Shown here: in pieces, positions 10,374-21,258 of the stretch
Layout of the letters: the number at the start of each line of letters is the position of its first letter
Position numbering within the stretch: position 1 is the first letter of the stretch
From: Clostridium sp.
GTDB lineage: Bacteria > Bacillota_I > Bacilli_A > Acholeplasmatales > Anaeroplasmataceae
Assembly (NCBI GenBank): GCA_022010015.1
Contig: CP091735.1
Location: 806,001 to 870,000 of the forward strand
Length of the DNA stretch: 64,000 bases
Reading direction: 5' to 3'
The notes under the pieces: model-generated
What the model was told of the DNA's origin: nothing
Databases searched by the model: none
The model's input: the letters and a program-made list of their open reading frames with translations, nothing else
Program-made: the position numbers and the translations under genes

Positions 10374-13362
10374 TCTTTTCTTTTCTCTTTCTATATACAT
10401 TAATTAAAATAGGAGTACATATACCTACATATATTATACAACCAATGCAACTAATTTTGCAACCAGTTGTAAATCCGGCTGGAGTATAGGTGATTGTTAA
10501 ATTAACCTTAGATACATCATTAGGAACAATGATTCCTAAGAAACCGCCATCAACATTAATTGTTTTGTAATTATAGTTGGCATGCCAATCCTTAGAATAA
10601 GTATATGGGGTTTTAATAATTCTTGTTTTACCAAGGCTTGGCATATCACAGGTTAAGCTTATCTTATTGCCATCAATTTTAAATGTTTTATTTTTATATT
10701 GATTTTGACGGGCAATAAAGCTTGTATAAATATCATAATTATAGCTATAAAGGCTTAATGTATCACCCCATGAGGTGTCATCAACACGAACATATAGCTT
10801 AGAAGGAGTCCAAGAATCCTCTAAATAGCAGGTAGTGTAGTGCATTCCATGATCATTACCATTAGTGTCTCTTATAAAATTATCATTATAGGTCATTTCT
10901 CTAATTTGACTATCAAATGGATAAATTTGTAGGACATCATTTTTAAGTAAATTTGTTAGATTTTCTATATCGTAACAATAATATTTACTACCGTTAACCT
11001 CTTCAATAGTTGATTTTCTTAATTGTGTGTTTTTAGTTTTTTGGTATCCTACTAAAGATGCTTTGACCTCTGATGGAGTTTTAAAGCTAATTCCGGCTTT
11101 TAAATATTCCTCATAAAGATTAATGCTATCAAGCACATCAGTTTTATTTTCTTTTTATTAAATCAGCCTTTATTTTAGCTATTTCTTCATAGGTTGCGTC
11201 TTCATTTTTTTATCGTTAATAGAATAAATAATTGAAGGCTTTTTCAACAAAGGCATAATTTAAGATTGCTTCCTCTTGGAAGGCTAGATTTGATCCCGAA
11301 ATTGAATAATAAGCATCATCATAAACAATAAACTGTGGCATATCCTTTAGGGCATAATAGGTGTATTCGCCCATTTCACCAAGCTTTTCATAATATTCTG
11401 GGAAATGTAGGCTTTGTCTTGTCCAGCAAACAATATATTTTTGTTGTAAAAAAATATTACTTGATAATAAATTATAGCCACCATTAAATGCTCTACTCCA
11501 CGATGTTGAGCCTTCATTATAAACCTTACCAAGACAGGTGTTTAGTGGCGTATTATAAAATGATTGAAAGAATCTACCAAAATTAACATTGCCTATTAAA
11601 GAATTAGTATTAGCTGTTGATTTAGCAGAATTATCATAAATATTAATACGATATCCTGATTCATCAGTATAGCCATAATCTAATAAATTATCCTTCATTT
11701 CATTCATTAGATTTTTTTATATTTTTATAATACCAGCTTGAGGTGTTATCGATATTGCAGAAGATTAAAACGGCAGCAAATACACATTCAGCAAATATCA
11801 TTAAAGGTGTAATGGTTTTTATAACCTTAAAATCAATGTTTAATAAAGCTAGGATAGCATAAACAATATAAATTATTAAATAAATACTAAGAATAGCAAT
11901 AGAAACACCAAGTATTGGATAAAAGAAGAAATCAGCTTTATTATAATGAATAAAGACATCTGGGTCCTTCACAATAACAAATGTTAGAGTTATTAGACCT
12001 AATAGAGTTACGCAAATAGGAATAAGCTTTGATAATTTGTTTTTACCGATAGCAAAATCATTTTCATCCATTGCTAGAGCCATTGCATACATATTAAAGA
12101 TATAAGGGATGAAGAACCATCTTACATAAGGCTCAGCATTAACTGTAAATATTTTTAGAAAATATTGGAATTAAAAAAATAATGCATTAAGAAATAATAC
12201 CCAGCCCTTTAAGCGATTAGCTCTTTTGCCTCTTAAAAAGAAGAAATAGGTTAAATAGATGGCACCACCACAGGTTAAATAGAATGTTGCGTGTTCTTTA
12301 ACATAATCACCAGCTGCTACTAGCATAAAACGATGTGGCTCATTAGGTATAAAGAAGTTACACCACATTGTGAAATAATGACGCCAAGAAAATACCTGCT
12401 TATGAAGATTATTATCGTAATTTGTAAAGAACCATAGCTGCTCTTTAAAGGATGTAGAATTTCTTGATGATTCAATTAAAACATATTGCATACTTGGAAT
12501 AAGCATAAATGCGGCCATAAGTACACCAAGAATAACCAGACTAAAGCATTCTAAAAATCTTAACCAAAAATTCTTTATTAATGATAAAGCAATTCCTTTT
12601 ACTAAAAAAATGAGAAAATATCTCTTTCATGCATTGAGACAATAAAATAAATCATTAAAAAAATGCTAAAAAGCATATATGCTAAATAGAAATCATATAA
12701 TATAACAGTTACACTATATAGAGGCAATAATAAATACCATTTACCCTTTTTATCTAAGCATAAATCACATAAAAGCATAGCCAGTGGTGCATAGAAATTG
12801 ATACCTAAATAAACAGGGAACACATAATAGGCTTCTGTCATACCTCCAAAGAAATAAATAAGTGAGGTAACAATACAGGTTTTAATTTTTTTAAATTCTT
12901 TCGATAAAGAACATAATATAGTAATAATGCTCCACAAAGTGGTCTTAAAAAATTAGTAAGACCATAGGCTGTTTCTGCTTGCATTACAAAGCTTAAAAAA
13001 AGTGTTAATAATGTAAATATATCAAATGGTAGATAATAAACTCCAGCAAAAAATGAAGTTCCTCCAAACAAGGTTGTATCATATAATGATAGCTTACCTT
13101 CCTTTAGCCTATCAATAAAGCCACCCATAAATGGATAATATTGAATTATATCATCAGTATTAAAATGGAAGAAGCCACCATTATATACAGTTCCTATAAC
13201 CATAATGGCCATCATTATTAACAAAATAAAGAAAAGAAAATAGAATCCTTCCTTAGGATCTGTTAAAACCTTTTTCCAATAGCTCTTGAGCTTTAAAAAT
13301 AATTTTTTAAAGAAGTTATTATTTGTTGCTTCCAAGTGTAAAACCTCACATTCTTTAATCAA
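10339..13362 (-). CDS. YfhO family large membrane glycosyltransferase-like protein
   Basis: About 1000 residues when the pieces are joined. The N-terminal part (GFFHFNTDDIIQYYPFMGGFIDRLKEG, SLYDTTLFGGTSFFAGVYYLP) is the signature of YfhO proteins, integral-membrane GT-C-like enzymes acting on lipid-linked sugars. More than ten hydrophobic segments follow, then a large extracytoplasmic region, a final helix near 10400-10460 and a basic KRKEKNEK tail. At least five indels break it (for example near 11150-11210, 12100-12170 and 12520-12600). A TTG near 13335 preceded by GTGAGG is an alternative start. With GT2 and GtrA downstream it forms a cell-surface glycosylation operon (YfhO glycosylates lipoteichoic acid in Bacillus). 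Confidence 0.8.
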
Positions 13363-13411
13363 TTATACCATAATATTAAAGAAATAAAAAAATGATAATA
13401 AGGTGAAATAT

Positions 13412-14658
13412 ATGTCTAAAATCAAAATCTATGGCGGTAAATATCTAAGTGGTACAATAAGAATTCATGGCTCGAAGAATGCCTGCCTGCCAATTATGTG
13501 TGCAAGCCTTTTAAATAAAGGCAAGGCCACTATAGGTAATGTTCCCAAAATAGCTGATGTTTATAATTTATTAAATATATTTTCTTACTTAAATGTTAGC
13601 TATACCTTTGCTGATGATTTATTAGTTATTGATTCAAGTAAGCTTACCTACAAGGATTTATTAATTGATGAGGTTTTAAAATTTAGAGCTTCATATTACT
13701 TAATAGGTGTTTTTTTAGCTCTTTTTTTGGTAAATGTAGGATATATTATCCTGGAGGCTGTAAGCTTGGTGAAAGACCCCTTGATTATCATTTTGAAGCA
13801 TTTAAGGCTATGGGCTATAATGTTAATTGTAATGAGAATTTAATTGAGATAGATGGTAAGCTAAAAAAATGAGCATATTAATATTACCTTAAAGGGTAAT
13901 AGTGTAGGTGCAACCATTAATACTGTTTTTTTGCAGTAATATTTTTCTAATGCTACAATTTATAATTATTCATTAGAGCCTGAGGTTGTTGATACACTTG
14001 ATTTTTTTAGGTAAGCTTGGCTTTAAAATAATAAAAAAATCGAGGTATAGAAATATTTGCCTCTATTCCTAAAAAGAAGTGTTAAATATAAAATAATTCC
14101 TGATAGAATTGAAGCATTAACATATGTAATTATGGCTTTACTATGCGGTAATATTAAATTAGAAAATGTTAATTTGCTTCATATTGATTATCCAATCAGA
14201 ACACTTATTTTTAAATAATGCGGATATTATAATGTATAAAAAAATGTTATGTGCTGCAATAAAAAGTAAGGTTGTTCCTTTTTAGCTTTGATGCTGATTT
14301 ATATCCGAAAATTCCTACTGATGCTCAGCCATTATTTAGCATTTTATTCTTATTCAATAATGGTAGTGCTATTATTGGCGATAAGGTATTTAAGAATCGT
14401 TTTAGTGCTCCTTTAGAGCTTGTTCATTTAGGAGCTAGGATTAATATTATTGAAAATAAAATTATCACAAATCATAGTATATTTGTTTCTGGTAATGTTA
14501 AAGCATCCGATCTTAGAGCTTGTGCTGCATTGTTTTTATTTGCTATTGCTAGTCCCACCAATACAGTAATTAATAATTATGAAATAATTGAAAGAGGGTA
14601 TGCTGATTTTTTAAAGAATTTAAAGACTCTTGGTGTTAAATATGAAATTATTGAATAA
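13412..14658 (+). CDS. murA: UDP-N-acetylglucosamine 1-carboxyvinyltransferase
   Basis: First committed step of peptidoglycan synthesis: transfers enolpyruvate from PEP to UDP-GlcNAc. IYGGKYLSGTIRIHGSKNACLPI carries the substrate lysine-asparagine pair (SGTIRI..SKNA), and YPGGCKLGERPLDYH contains the loop cysteine equivalent to Cys115 of E. coli. The C-terminus has KASDLRACAALFLF and a final GYADFLKNLKTLG. About 415 residues, normal. The ATG at 13412 is preferred over the GTG at 13403 because AAGGTGA lies at proper spacing. Frameshifts lie near 13720, 13870, 13930, 14005-14090 and 14215-14280. The central block is the worst preserved, so whether this copy is active is less certain than its identity. 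Confidence 0.85.
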
Positions 14659-14661
14659 ATC

Positions 14662-14703
14662 TTGACAAAAACAATGATAAGCTGTATTATTGAAGTAGTA
14701 CAG
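14662..14703 (+). promoter_or_regulatory. promoter with overlapping operator of the ytrA-type operon
   Basis: TTGACA (14662-14667), 17-bp spacer and TATTAT (14685-14690) form a near-consensus promoter. An imperfect palindrome with arms CTGTA (14682-14686) and TACAG (14699-14703) covers the -10 and start site, the expected place for binding of the GntR repressor encoded next. Confidence 0.6.
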
Positions 14704-14715
14704 TGAGGTGATAGC

Positions 14716-15066
14716 TTGCAGTTTAATAATAAAGAATTAATTTATTTACAAATAGTTGATTACATTAAAAGACAAATTGTTTTAAATAATTATAAGGCTA
14801 TGGAAAAAATACCTTCAGTTAGGGAAATGGCTGCAAGGCTATGTGTCAATCCTAATACTGTTCTTAAGGCCTATGATGAGCTAGTGAAGAATTTTGTAAT
14901 TATTCCTAAAAGCACTAACGGCTATTTTGTCACAGATGATAAAATAGTTGTTGAAAAATTAAGAGATGGTTTTGTTAATGAATATATAAATGATTATCTT
15001 AATAAAATGCAAGCTATTGGAATTAATAAGGCTGAAGCAATAAATTTATTAAATGGTGGTGAATAG
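14716..15066 (+). CDS. GntR family transcriptional regulator, YtrA subfamily
   Basis: 116 residues with a TTG start behind GTGAGGTGA. The winged helix (QIVDYIKRQIVLNNY, IPSVREMAARLCVNPNTVLKAYDEL) is followed by only a short C-terminal tail, which defines the YtrA subfamily that controls the adjacent ABC transporter operon. The ABC ATPase starts two bases after its stop. Likely represses its own promoter and responds to cell-envelope stress or antibiotics, from knowledge of the subfamily. Confidence 0.85.
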   Translation: MQFNNKELIYLQIVDYIKRQIVLNNYKAMEKIPSVREMAARLCVNPNTVLKAYDELVKNFVIIPKSTNGYFVTDDKIVVEKLRDGFVNEYINDYLNKMQAIGINKAEAINLLNGGE

Positions 15067-15067
15067 T

Positions 15068-15775
15068 TTGGTATTAAATGTAGATGGCTTATATAAAAGC
15101 TATGGTGAAAAAAAGGTATTAAAAAAATGTATCCTTTACGCTAGAGGAGGGAAAAAAATAGTAGGGCTTTTTAGGACCTAATGGTAGTGGTAAAACAACC
15201 TTAATTAAAATAATTAATGGTCTATTATGTAAAAAAATGCTGGTACGATTAGTATATGTGGACATAATGTTGGTGTTGAAAGTAAGAAAATAATCTCTTA
15301 TTTACCAGAAAGAACCTATTTAAATCCTGATTTTAAGGTTAAGGATTGTGTTAAAATGTTTTCGGATTTTTTTATGCTGATTTTTAATGAAAAAAAGAGC
15401 ATTATTCTTATTAGATAAGCTTAATATTAATTTAAATGAGCGTTTAAAAAAAGCTTATCTAAGGGAACAAAGGAGAAGGTTCAGCTTGTTTTAGTAATGA
15501 GTAGGGATGCTAAGCTATATATTTTAGATGAACCAATTGCTGGTGTTGATCCAGCAGCTAGAGATTTAATTTTAAAGATTATTCTTAGTAATTTAAAGCC
15601 TGACTCAACCCTTCTTATTTGTACACATTTAATTAGTGATATTGAGGCTATACTTGATGATGTAATATTTATAAATGATGGCAAAATCCTTCTTCATAAG
15701 TCTGCTGATGAATTGAGAAATGAATTTAACGGCAGTATAAATGACGCATTTAAGGAGGCTTTCAACTGTTTATAA
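15068..15775 (+). CDS. ABC transporter ATP-binding protein (YtrB-like)
   Basis: About 235 residues: GPNGSGKTTLIKI (Walker A), the signature LSKGTKEKVQLVL, LYILDEPIAGVDPAARD (Walker B) and the H-loop LLICTHLISDIE. Indels lie near 15120, 15160, 15232, 15370 and 15445. It begins right after the GntR gene with a TTG start. Works with the following membrane protein. Confidence 0.85.
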
Positions 15776-16531
15776 AAAAATTTTTTTAAGTATGATTTTA
15801 TAGCAATTTTTTTAAAAAAAGCTAATTCCGGTATTTATAGCTTTACCAGTTTCTTTCTATCTTCGTAAGAATAGTTAACAGTATTAACTATGGAAATGAT
15901 ATATCAGTGTTAACTGTTACATCTGTTAATGGCTTATTTTTTTATTTCTAATTGTGGCAAGCTATATTGCTTGTGGTATAATTGTTTTATTCAGATATGT
16001 AAAAAAAGCTTCTTTAAGGATCAGGGATATTTAACTCATACACTTCCTGTTGGCAAAAAAATTCTTTAATATTATCTATTGTAATAAATACCTTATTAGC
16101 CTTTATAGCTACAAGCATCATTATTTTTCATTTCAATAGTTATTGCTTATTATTCAAATAGTATAATTGATGAGCTAAAGAATATTCTTCAAAGCTTTGA
16201 AATCACTTATGAAGGTAATTTTATATTAGATGTTTTATATAATCTTGTATTGAAAAATGATTTCTTCAATTGAAACAGTTTTATTGATTTTTTTAGGAAT
16301 TGCTCTTGGCTATTCCCATAACAAGAATAAAGCGGTAATGTCAGTTGTTTATTGCCTTGTTTTATCATTTGGTATTAGTTTTTTGAGAATTCTATGAATT
16401 TGATATTTTCTAATATAATTAATAGTGCAAATATGCTAAACCTAATTAAAATTACTGAGAATGTAATTGTTATTAGCTTTAGTTATTTCTTTACAGTATT
16501 TACCTTGAATAAAGGCTTAAATTTGGAATAA
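15766..16531 (+). CDS. ABC transporter permease, ABC-2 type
   Basis: Heavily indel-broken, but the pieces are clear: a short KKFFKYDFIAIFKKLIPVF N-terminus, repeated hydrophobic segments, and the family hallmark YLTHTLPVGKK near 16030-16060. The final helix ends VFTLNKGLNLE. AAGGAGG precedes a possible CTG start at 15766. It overlaps the ATPase end by a few bases. About 250 residues, usual for this YtrB-partner class. Confidence 0.65.
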
Positions 16532-16585
16532 GTAGTCTGAATAATGTTATTTCTAACAATAAAATTATTAATTTAATATTTAATT

Positions 16586-16622
16586 GAAGCTAATATTAAT
16601 CTACTATTGGCTTCTTTTTTTA
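16586..16622 (+). terminator. intrinsic terminator
   Basis: GAAGCTAATA (16586-16595) and TATTGGCTTC (16605-16614) form a 10-bp stem with a G-T pair, followed by T7; ends the ytr-like operon. Confidence 0.8.
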
Positions 16623-16771
16623 TTTGAATTTGATTCATAAGCCGACATTGATATAAAGATATTTGGAGCGTTAATTTTGATTGTATATATATATGAATAT
16701 TTTTTTCTAAAAAAATAAAAAAAAGGTTTTTTTCAAATCAACCTTAAGGTTAATTTTTTTATCAAACAGCG
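16623..16771. other. gene-free spacer with AACCTTAAGGTT hairpin
   Basis: No gene. AAGGTT near 16733 and the palindrome AACCTTAAGGTT at 16740-16751 followed by T8 could fold into alternative hairpins upstream of the next promoter. Confidence 0.4.
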
Positions 16772-16800
16772 TTGGCAATACTATTCGTTAGGTGTATACT
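16772..16800 (+). promoter_or_regulatory. promoter of the HTH gene
   Basis: TTGGCA (16772-16777), 17-bp spacer and TATACT (16795-16800), about 45 bp before an AAAGGAGCG ribosome site and ATG. Confidence 0.6.
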
Positions 16801-16845
16801 ATTGTTGTAATCAAAAAAATAATGATTACTAAAGGAGCGAAAAAT

Positions 16846-17207
16846 ATGGGCTACACAAAATTTGGAAAAAAATAGTTAGAAAAGAAATGATTGACCATGA
16901 TGAAAACTTATTATCAATTGCTCAATTATTAGGCGTTACTACGTCTTTTGTTTCAGCTGTTTTAACTGGCGGTAAAAGTGTACCAGATAATTGGGTGGAC
17001 GAATTATCTAAACATTATGATTTAACAGGCTCAAAATATGATGAACTTTATGACGCATATTGTGAAGATAAGAAGAATGTCAGAATTGATGTAGAGAATG
17101 TTTCGTTAACACAAAAGAAGTTGGCAGTGCAATTTCAAAGAAAGCTTCCTGAATTAGATGAAGATGAGATTCAATCTATCTTCAATATTTTAAAGGAGGA
17201 CAAGTAA
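16846..17207 (+). CDS. XRE/HTH-type DNA-binding protein
   Basis: About 120 residues. The first half is a Cro/CI-type helix-turn-helix (NLLSIAQLLGVTTSFVSAVLTGGKSVP); the second half is charged and predicted helical. AAAGGAGCG precedes the ATG. An A7 at 16866-16872, where A5 restores FGKIVRKEM, breaks the frame. The next gene starts on the stop codon, a pair typical of phage or toxin-antitoxin regulators, but the partner is not recognisable. Confidence 0.7.
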
Positions 17208-17590
17208 TGGATTATGAATCAAGATTATCTTTGAGCAGAATGCAGATAAGAGAAATATAAATAATATTGTTACTTATGCAAGAAGTGTAGGAAAGGATAT
17301 AAGTATTGAAGATTTAAAAATTTGATTCAAAGAAAGCAAAATCAATAAGTTCAAATCAAAATAAAGAAAAGAAATATAATAAAATGATTCATACTTTGGA
17401 TTATTCAAGATATATATTTAGATTAGAAAATAAATGTCATAAAATGCAAGTATCATTAAATAAGGTTAATCCGTATAATACAAGTTTAATAGGTTATGAA
17501 AAATATGCAAAGAGCAGAAAAATGACAATTCATCAAGCAGCAAGCTTTGTAATAGCTAGAAGATACCAAGGCTTTATTGATAAAATATAA
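17207..17590 (+). CDS. unknown protein coupled to the HTH gene
   Basis: Start ATG overlaps the HTH stop (TAATG) with AGGAGG upstream. Pieces read NINNIVTYARSVGKDISIEDL, then a frame slip, then a basic C-terminal part ending ARRYQGFIDKI. About 125 residues, no membrane segment. At the position where ImmA/IrrE peptidases usually follow such HTH proteins there is no HExxH motif, so I leave it unassigned. Confidence 0.5.
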
Positions 17591-17804
17591 TTAAAAAGCA
17601 ATTGTTCTTTTTAAGGCAATTATATTACCAAGAGATAATATAATTGTTTCTTAAAGGAATATAACTTTATTAAATAGATTGTAATATAATTTTATGTATA
17701 CCACAAATAATAAGGAATTATTGTTTGGAGAATAGAATAAATTTATAATCTATAAAGCCTAACCGTAAGGGCTGAAGTATATGAATTCTATAGTTTTTCT
17801 ATAC

Positions 17805-18000
17805 TTTATGTTACGGTGATAAAATATGGACTTCAAGATTTGTTGAGAATGGGGATGTTGTTGACTATGAAGATACATACTTTGAAGCATGGGGTTATGG
17901 TGAAGATGATGTTAAAGAGCAATTCTTAAAAGCTAAGATTTTTGATGGCAAGTCTTTTTGGGAAGTAGAAAAAGAATTAGCTTGGTATGATGAAGGTTAG
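17805..18000 (+). CDS. small acidic unknown protein (possibly broken)
   Basis: A coherent reading frame gives YGDKIWTSRFVENGDVVD followed by an acidic, aromatic C-terminus (AWGYGEDDVKEQFLKAKIF ... ELAWYDEG). No start codon exists in this frame; an upstream ATG near 17781 would need one frameshift. No family recognised. Confidence 0.35.
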
Positions 18001-18283
18001 TTTATTTTTTTATAAATTTAAAGGAGTATGGTTTATAATATAAATGGATTGATGATGAGGAATTGGATTCATAAATATTTAGTTTTTAATTAAAACAAAG
18101 GATATAATTCTACATTAGAAACAAGTGATTTTTTTCATTTTATGATTTTTAAAAAAACCATATTAATTTAAATAAGTAGTAAAAAAAGTATTGAAAAAAA
18201 TAATTGGCTATGGTAAAAATACCTTGTATGCAAAAAAACTTACTATGATTAGTAAATCATGGCGGAAGGAGTGTAATGTAGTT
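18001..18283. other. AT-rich spacer before rpmE
   Basis: No credible gene. A short GGTAAAAATACC inverted repeat lies near 18210-18222 and the rpmE ribosome site GGAAGGAG at 18264-18271. No recognisable leader RNA. Confidence 0.4.
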
Positions 18284-18528
18284 ATGAAACCTGGAATTCA
18301 TCCAAATTATAAGACTGTTAAAGTTACTTGTACTACATGCGGAAACGTATTTGAAACTGGTTCAGTATTAGACGAGATTCGTGTTGACTCTTGTTCAAAC
18401 TGCCACCCATTCTACACTGGAAAGCAAAAAAATTTGTTCAAGCTGCTGGTAAGGTAGAAAAGTTCAATAAGCGTTATGGCTTTACAAACAAAGAGGAAAA
18501 AGTAATTAAATTAACCTACATTTTGTAG
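18284..18528 (+). CDS. rpmE: 50S ribosomal protein L31, zinc-binding type
   Basis: MKPGIHPNYKTVKVTCTTCG, then VDSCSNCHPFYTGKQ and, across a frameshift, GKVEKFNKRYG. The two CxxC pairs that bind zinc are present, so this is the zinc form. The A7 at 18426-18432 breaks the frame; A5 gives the family sequence KQKF. The reading frame then runs into the terminator stem, so the natural C-terminus may be a few residues shorter. Confidence 0.92.
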
Positions 18529-18539
18529 GTTATTTTTTT
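18513..18539 (+). terminator. intrinsic terminator
   Basis: AACCTAC (18513-18519) / GTAGGTT (18525-18531) with T7 behind rpmE. Confidence 0.8.
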
Positions 18540-18596
18540 CTAATTTTAAATTTGTATGGTATAATTAATTGATTATTTTTTTAGGTGGTAGTTATT

Positions 18597-19181
18597 ATGG
18601 AATATAACAAGGATAAGGCTGGAACAATTGAAGTTATTTGTGGCCCTATGTTTGCAGGAAAAACTGAAGAATTAATAAGAAGGGTTAAAAGAATGCAATT
18701 TGCTAAAAAGGAATTTGTAGTCTTTAAACCACAAATTGATGATAGATATTCTGTTGATGAGGTTGTTTCGCATTCACATTTGAAATTTAAGGCTATAAAT
18801 ATTTCTAAGCCTAATGAAATGCTAAAATATATTAAAAGTACAACCCAGGCTATTGTAATTGATGAAGTTCAATTTTTTGATGAATCAATTCTTGATATAA
18901 TTGATAGCCTTGCTAATAATGGCTTAAGAGTAATTTGTGCTGGTCTTGATTGTGATTTTAGAGGTAAGCCCTTTGGTATTATTCCAAGCTTACTAGCAAT
19001 GGCTGAGCATATTACTAAGCTTACGGCTATTTGTGCCTGCTGTGGTGAGGATGCTACCTGCACTCAGCGTATAATTAATGGCAGACCGGCATTTTATGAT
19101 GATCCAATTATTTTAGTTGGAGCAACTGAATCATATGAACCACGCTGTAGACGCTGTCATGAGGTTTTACATCATGAATGA
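18597..19181 (+). CDS. tdk: thymidine kinase
   Basis: 195 residues, uninterrupted. Phosphorylates thymidine in pyrimidine salvage. GPMFAGKTEELIRR is the P-loop, IDEVQFFDE the Walker B region, RPAFYDDP and GATESYEPRCRRCH the lasso and zinc-binding end with two CxxC pairs (CACC, CRRC). The ATG at 18597 is preferred over the GTG at 18585 because AGGTGG is spaced correctly. It overlaps tadA, starting a long operon. Confidence 0.95.
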   Translation: MEYNKDKAGTIEVICGPMFAGKTEELIRRVKRMQFAKKEFVVFKPQIDDRYSVDEVVSHSHLKFKAINISKPNEMLKYIKSTTQAIVIDEVQFFDESILDIIDSLANNGLRVICAGLDCDFRGKPFGIIPSLLAMAEHITKLTAICACCGEDATCTQRIINGRPAFYDDPIILVGATESYEPRCRRCHEVLHHE

Positions 19182-19604
19182 TTATTTTATGACTCTAGCA
19201 ATAAAAGAAGCTATAAAGGCTAAAAAAAAGCATGAGGTTCCTGTTGGCTGTGTCGTAGTTTTAGATAATAAGGTTATTGCTAGAGCTCATAATCTACGTG
19301 AGAAAAAACAAAATGCGATTGCTCATGCGGAAATACTGGCGATAGCTAAGGCTTGTAAAAAAATAAAATCATGGCGATTAGATAATTGCGATATTTATAT
19401 CACCCTTGAGCCTTGCTTGATGTGTAGGGGAGCAATAAGACAGGCAAGGATTAATAATGTTTATTTTTGGGGCCTATGATATTAAAAAGCAAGGATAATT
19501 ATAGTGATACCAGTTTTGTTGGAGGAATTATGGAAGAAAGCTGTAGGGATTTATTACAGGATTTTTTTAAAGAATTAAGAGTGAAAAAGGAGAATTCCAA
19601 ATGA
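19174..19604 (+). CDS. tadA: tRNA-specific adenosine deaminase
   Basis: Converts A34 of tRNA-Arg(ACG) to inosine. About 143 residues. HAEILAI and EPCLMCRGAI carry the zinc ligands and catalytic glutamate of the cytidine-deaminase fold; VYFGAYD across an extra T at about 19465 restores the frame to the end. Start overlaps the tdk stop (ATGAATGA) and its TGA overlaps the ecfA1 ATG. Confidence 0.93.
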
Positions 19605-20417
19605 TTGAAGTTAAGAATTTATGTTTTTTTCATATCAAAATAATATTAATGCAGTTGATGATGTTTCATTTACAGTAGATGATCATAAATGGATAAGCAT
19701 TATTGGTCATAATGGTAGTGGTAAATCAACAATTTCTAAGCTTCTTGTTGGCCTTTTAGAGCCTAAAAGTGGTGAAATTTTATATGATGGGGTTTTATTA
19801 AATAATAAAAGTGCTAATGAAATTAGAAAGCATGTTGGTATTGTTTTTCCCAAAATCCTGATAATCAATTTGTTGGTATTAATGTCTTATATGATATTGC
19901 CTTTGGCTTAGAAAATCATCTTGTGCCAAGAGAAGAAATGAAGAAGCTAATTTTAGAATATAGCACAAAGGTTGGCATGCAGGATTATTTAAATAGAGAG
20001 CCTAATAGCTTATCTGGAGGGCAAAAACAAAGAGTAGCTATTGCGGGTATTTTAGCTATGAATTGTGATACGATTATTTTAGATGAGGCTACATCAATGC
20101 TTGATCCTGAAGGTGTAATGGAAATAACAAGCCTTATTAAGGAATTAAAAAAAGCACATATAATAAAAACAATTATTACAATTACTCATGATTTAGATCT
20201 TGCAAGCTATAGTGATGAGGTCTTAGTTATGAAAGAGGGTAAGCTTATTGCTAGTGGTAAGCCGGAGGAAATATTTGAAAATAGAGAGCTTTTACAAAGC
20301 TCAAATTTAGATATGCCCTTTAGATTACGCTTTTATCACAAAGCTTTAGAGGATGAAAAATTAAAAAATAATTGTAAGCTTATGGAGGCACTATGGGAAT
20401 ATCATTTTATGAAGTAA
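19601..20417 (+). CDS. ecfA1: energy-coupling factor transporter ATPase A1
   Basis: About 270 residues: Walker A GHNGSGKST, Q-loop VFQNPDNQFVG (restored across an indel where CCC replaces C near 19850), signature SLSGGQKQRVAIAG, Walker B TIILDEATSMLDPEG and ITHDLD. The DEATSMLDP and QNPDNQ motifs are specific for EcfA1. Followed by ecfA2 with 25-bp overlap. Powers vitamin or metal uptake with EcfA2 and EcfT. Confidence 0.93.
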
Positions 20418-21258
20418 GTCATAGCTATCCAGGCCTAAAGAAAAAAAGGAAACTGTTGATGCAATTAAAAAAATATAAATTTAAATATTAATGAAACTGG
20501 AGAATTTGTTTGTATTGTTGGTCAAACTGGTAGTGGTAAATCAACACTTGTTCAGCATATGAATGCTTTGCTATTACCGACTATGGGCTACGTTGATATC
20601 CTAGGTGCTAAAATAACTCCTAAGGCTAAGAAGAATCCTAAGCTAAAGCCAATAAGAAAAAATGTCGGCTTTGTTTTTCAATTTCCTGAATATCAGCTAT
20701 TTGAGGAAACAGTATTAAAGGATATCGTCTTTGCTCCTAAAATATTTGGCATGACTGATACTGAGGCTGATTCTAGAGCAAAAGAGGTTGCTAATATGCT
20801 AGGTATTGCAGATTTACTTGATAAATCTCCATTTAATTTAAGTGGTGGACAAATGCGTAAGGTAGCAATTGCTGGTATTTTAGCCTACAACCCTAGCATT
20901 TTATTACTTGATGAACCAACAAGAGGTCTTGATCCAAAGGGTCAAAGAGAAATAATGGATATGTTTTATGAACTACATACTACTACTAATAAAAACAACT
21001 ATTGTTATAACTCACGATATGGATATTGTTTATCGTTATGCAACTAGAGTTATTGTTATGAAGGATAAGGAAATCTTTTTTGATGGTACGCCAAATGAGG
21101 TTTTTGGCAGTGACATTTATAAAGAAAGTCATCTTTTAAAGCCTCAGATTTTATCTTTAATTGATTATTTAAATGCTAAAATGGGTTATAATCTTAAATA
21201 TGAATATAAAACTGAAGATGAACTTATTAAGGCTTTAGGAGGTATTATAAATGAATAA
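20393..21258 (+). CDS. ecfA2: energy-coupling factor transporter ATPase A2
   Basis: About 287 residues: ISFYEVSHSYPG start, GQTGSGKST, FQFPEYQLFEETVLKDI (the QFPExQLFE motif of EcfA2), LSGGQMRKVAIAGILA, LLLDEPTRGLDPKG and VITHDMD. Indels lie at about 20438, 20470 and 20993 (A4 read as A5). Second ATPase of the group II ECF module. Confidence 0.93.

Noticed and set aside
19840..19860. Programmed frameshift in ecfA1
   Set aside because: No slippery heptamer or downstream structure; the CCC-for-C change fits the general indel noise of the window.
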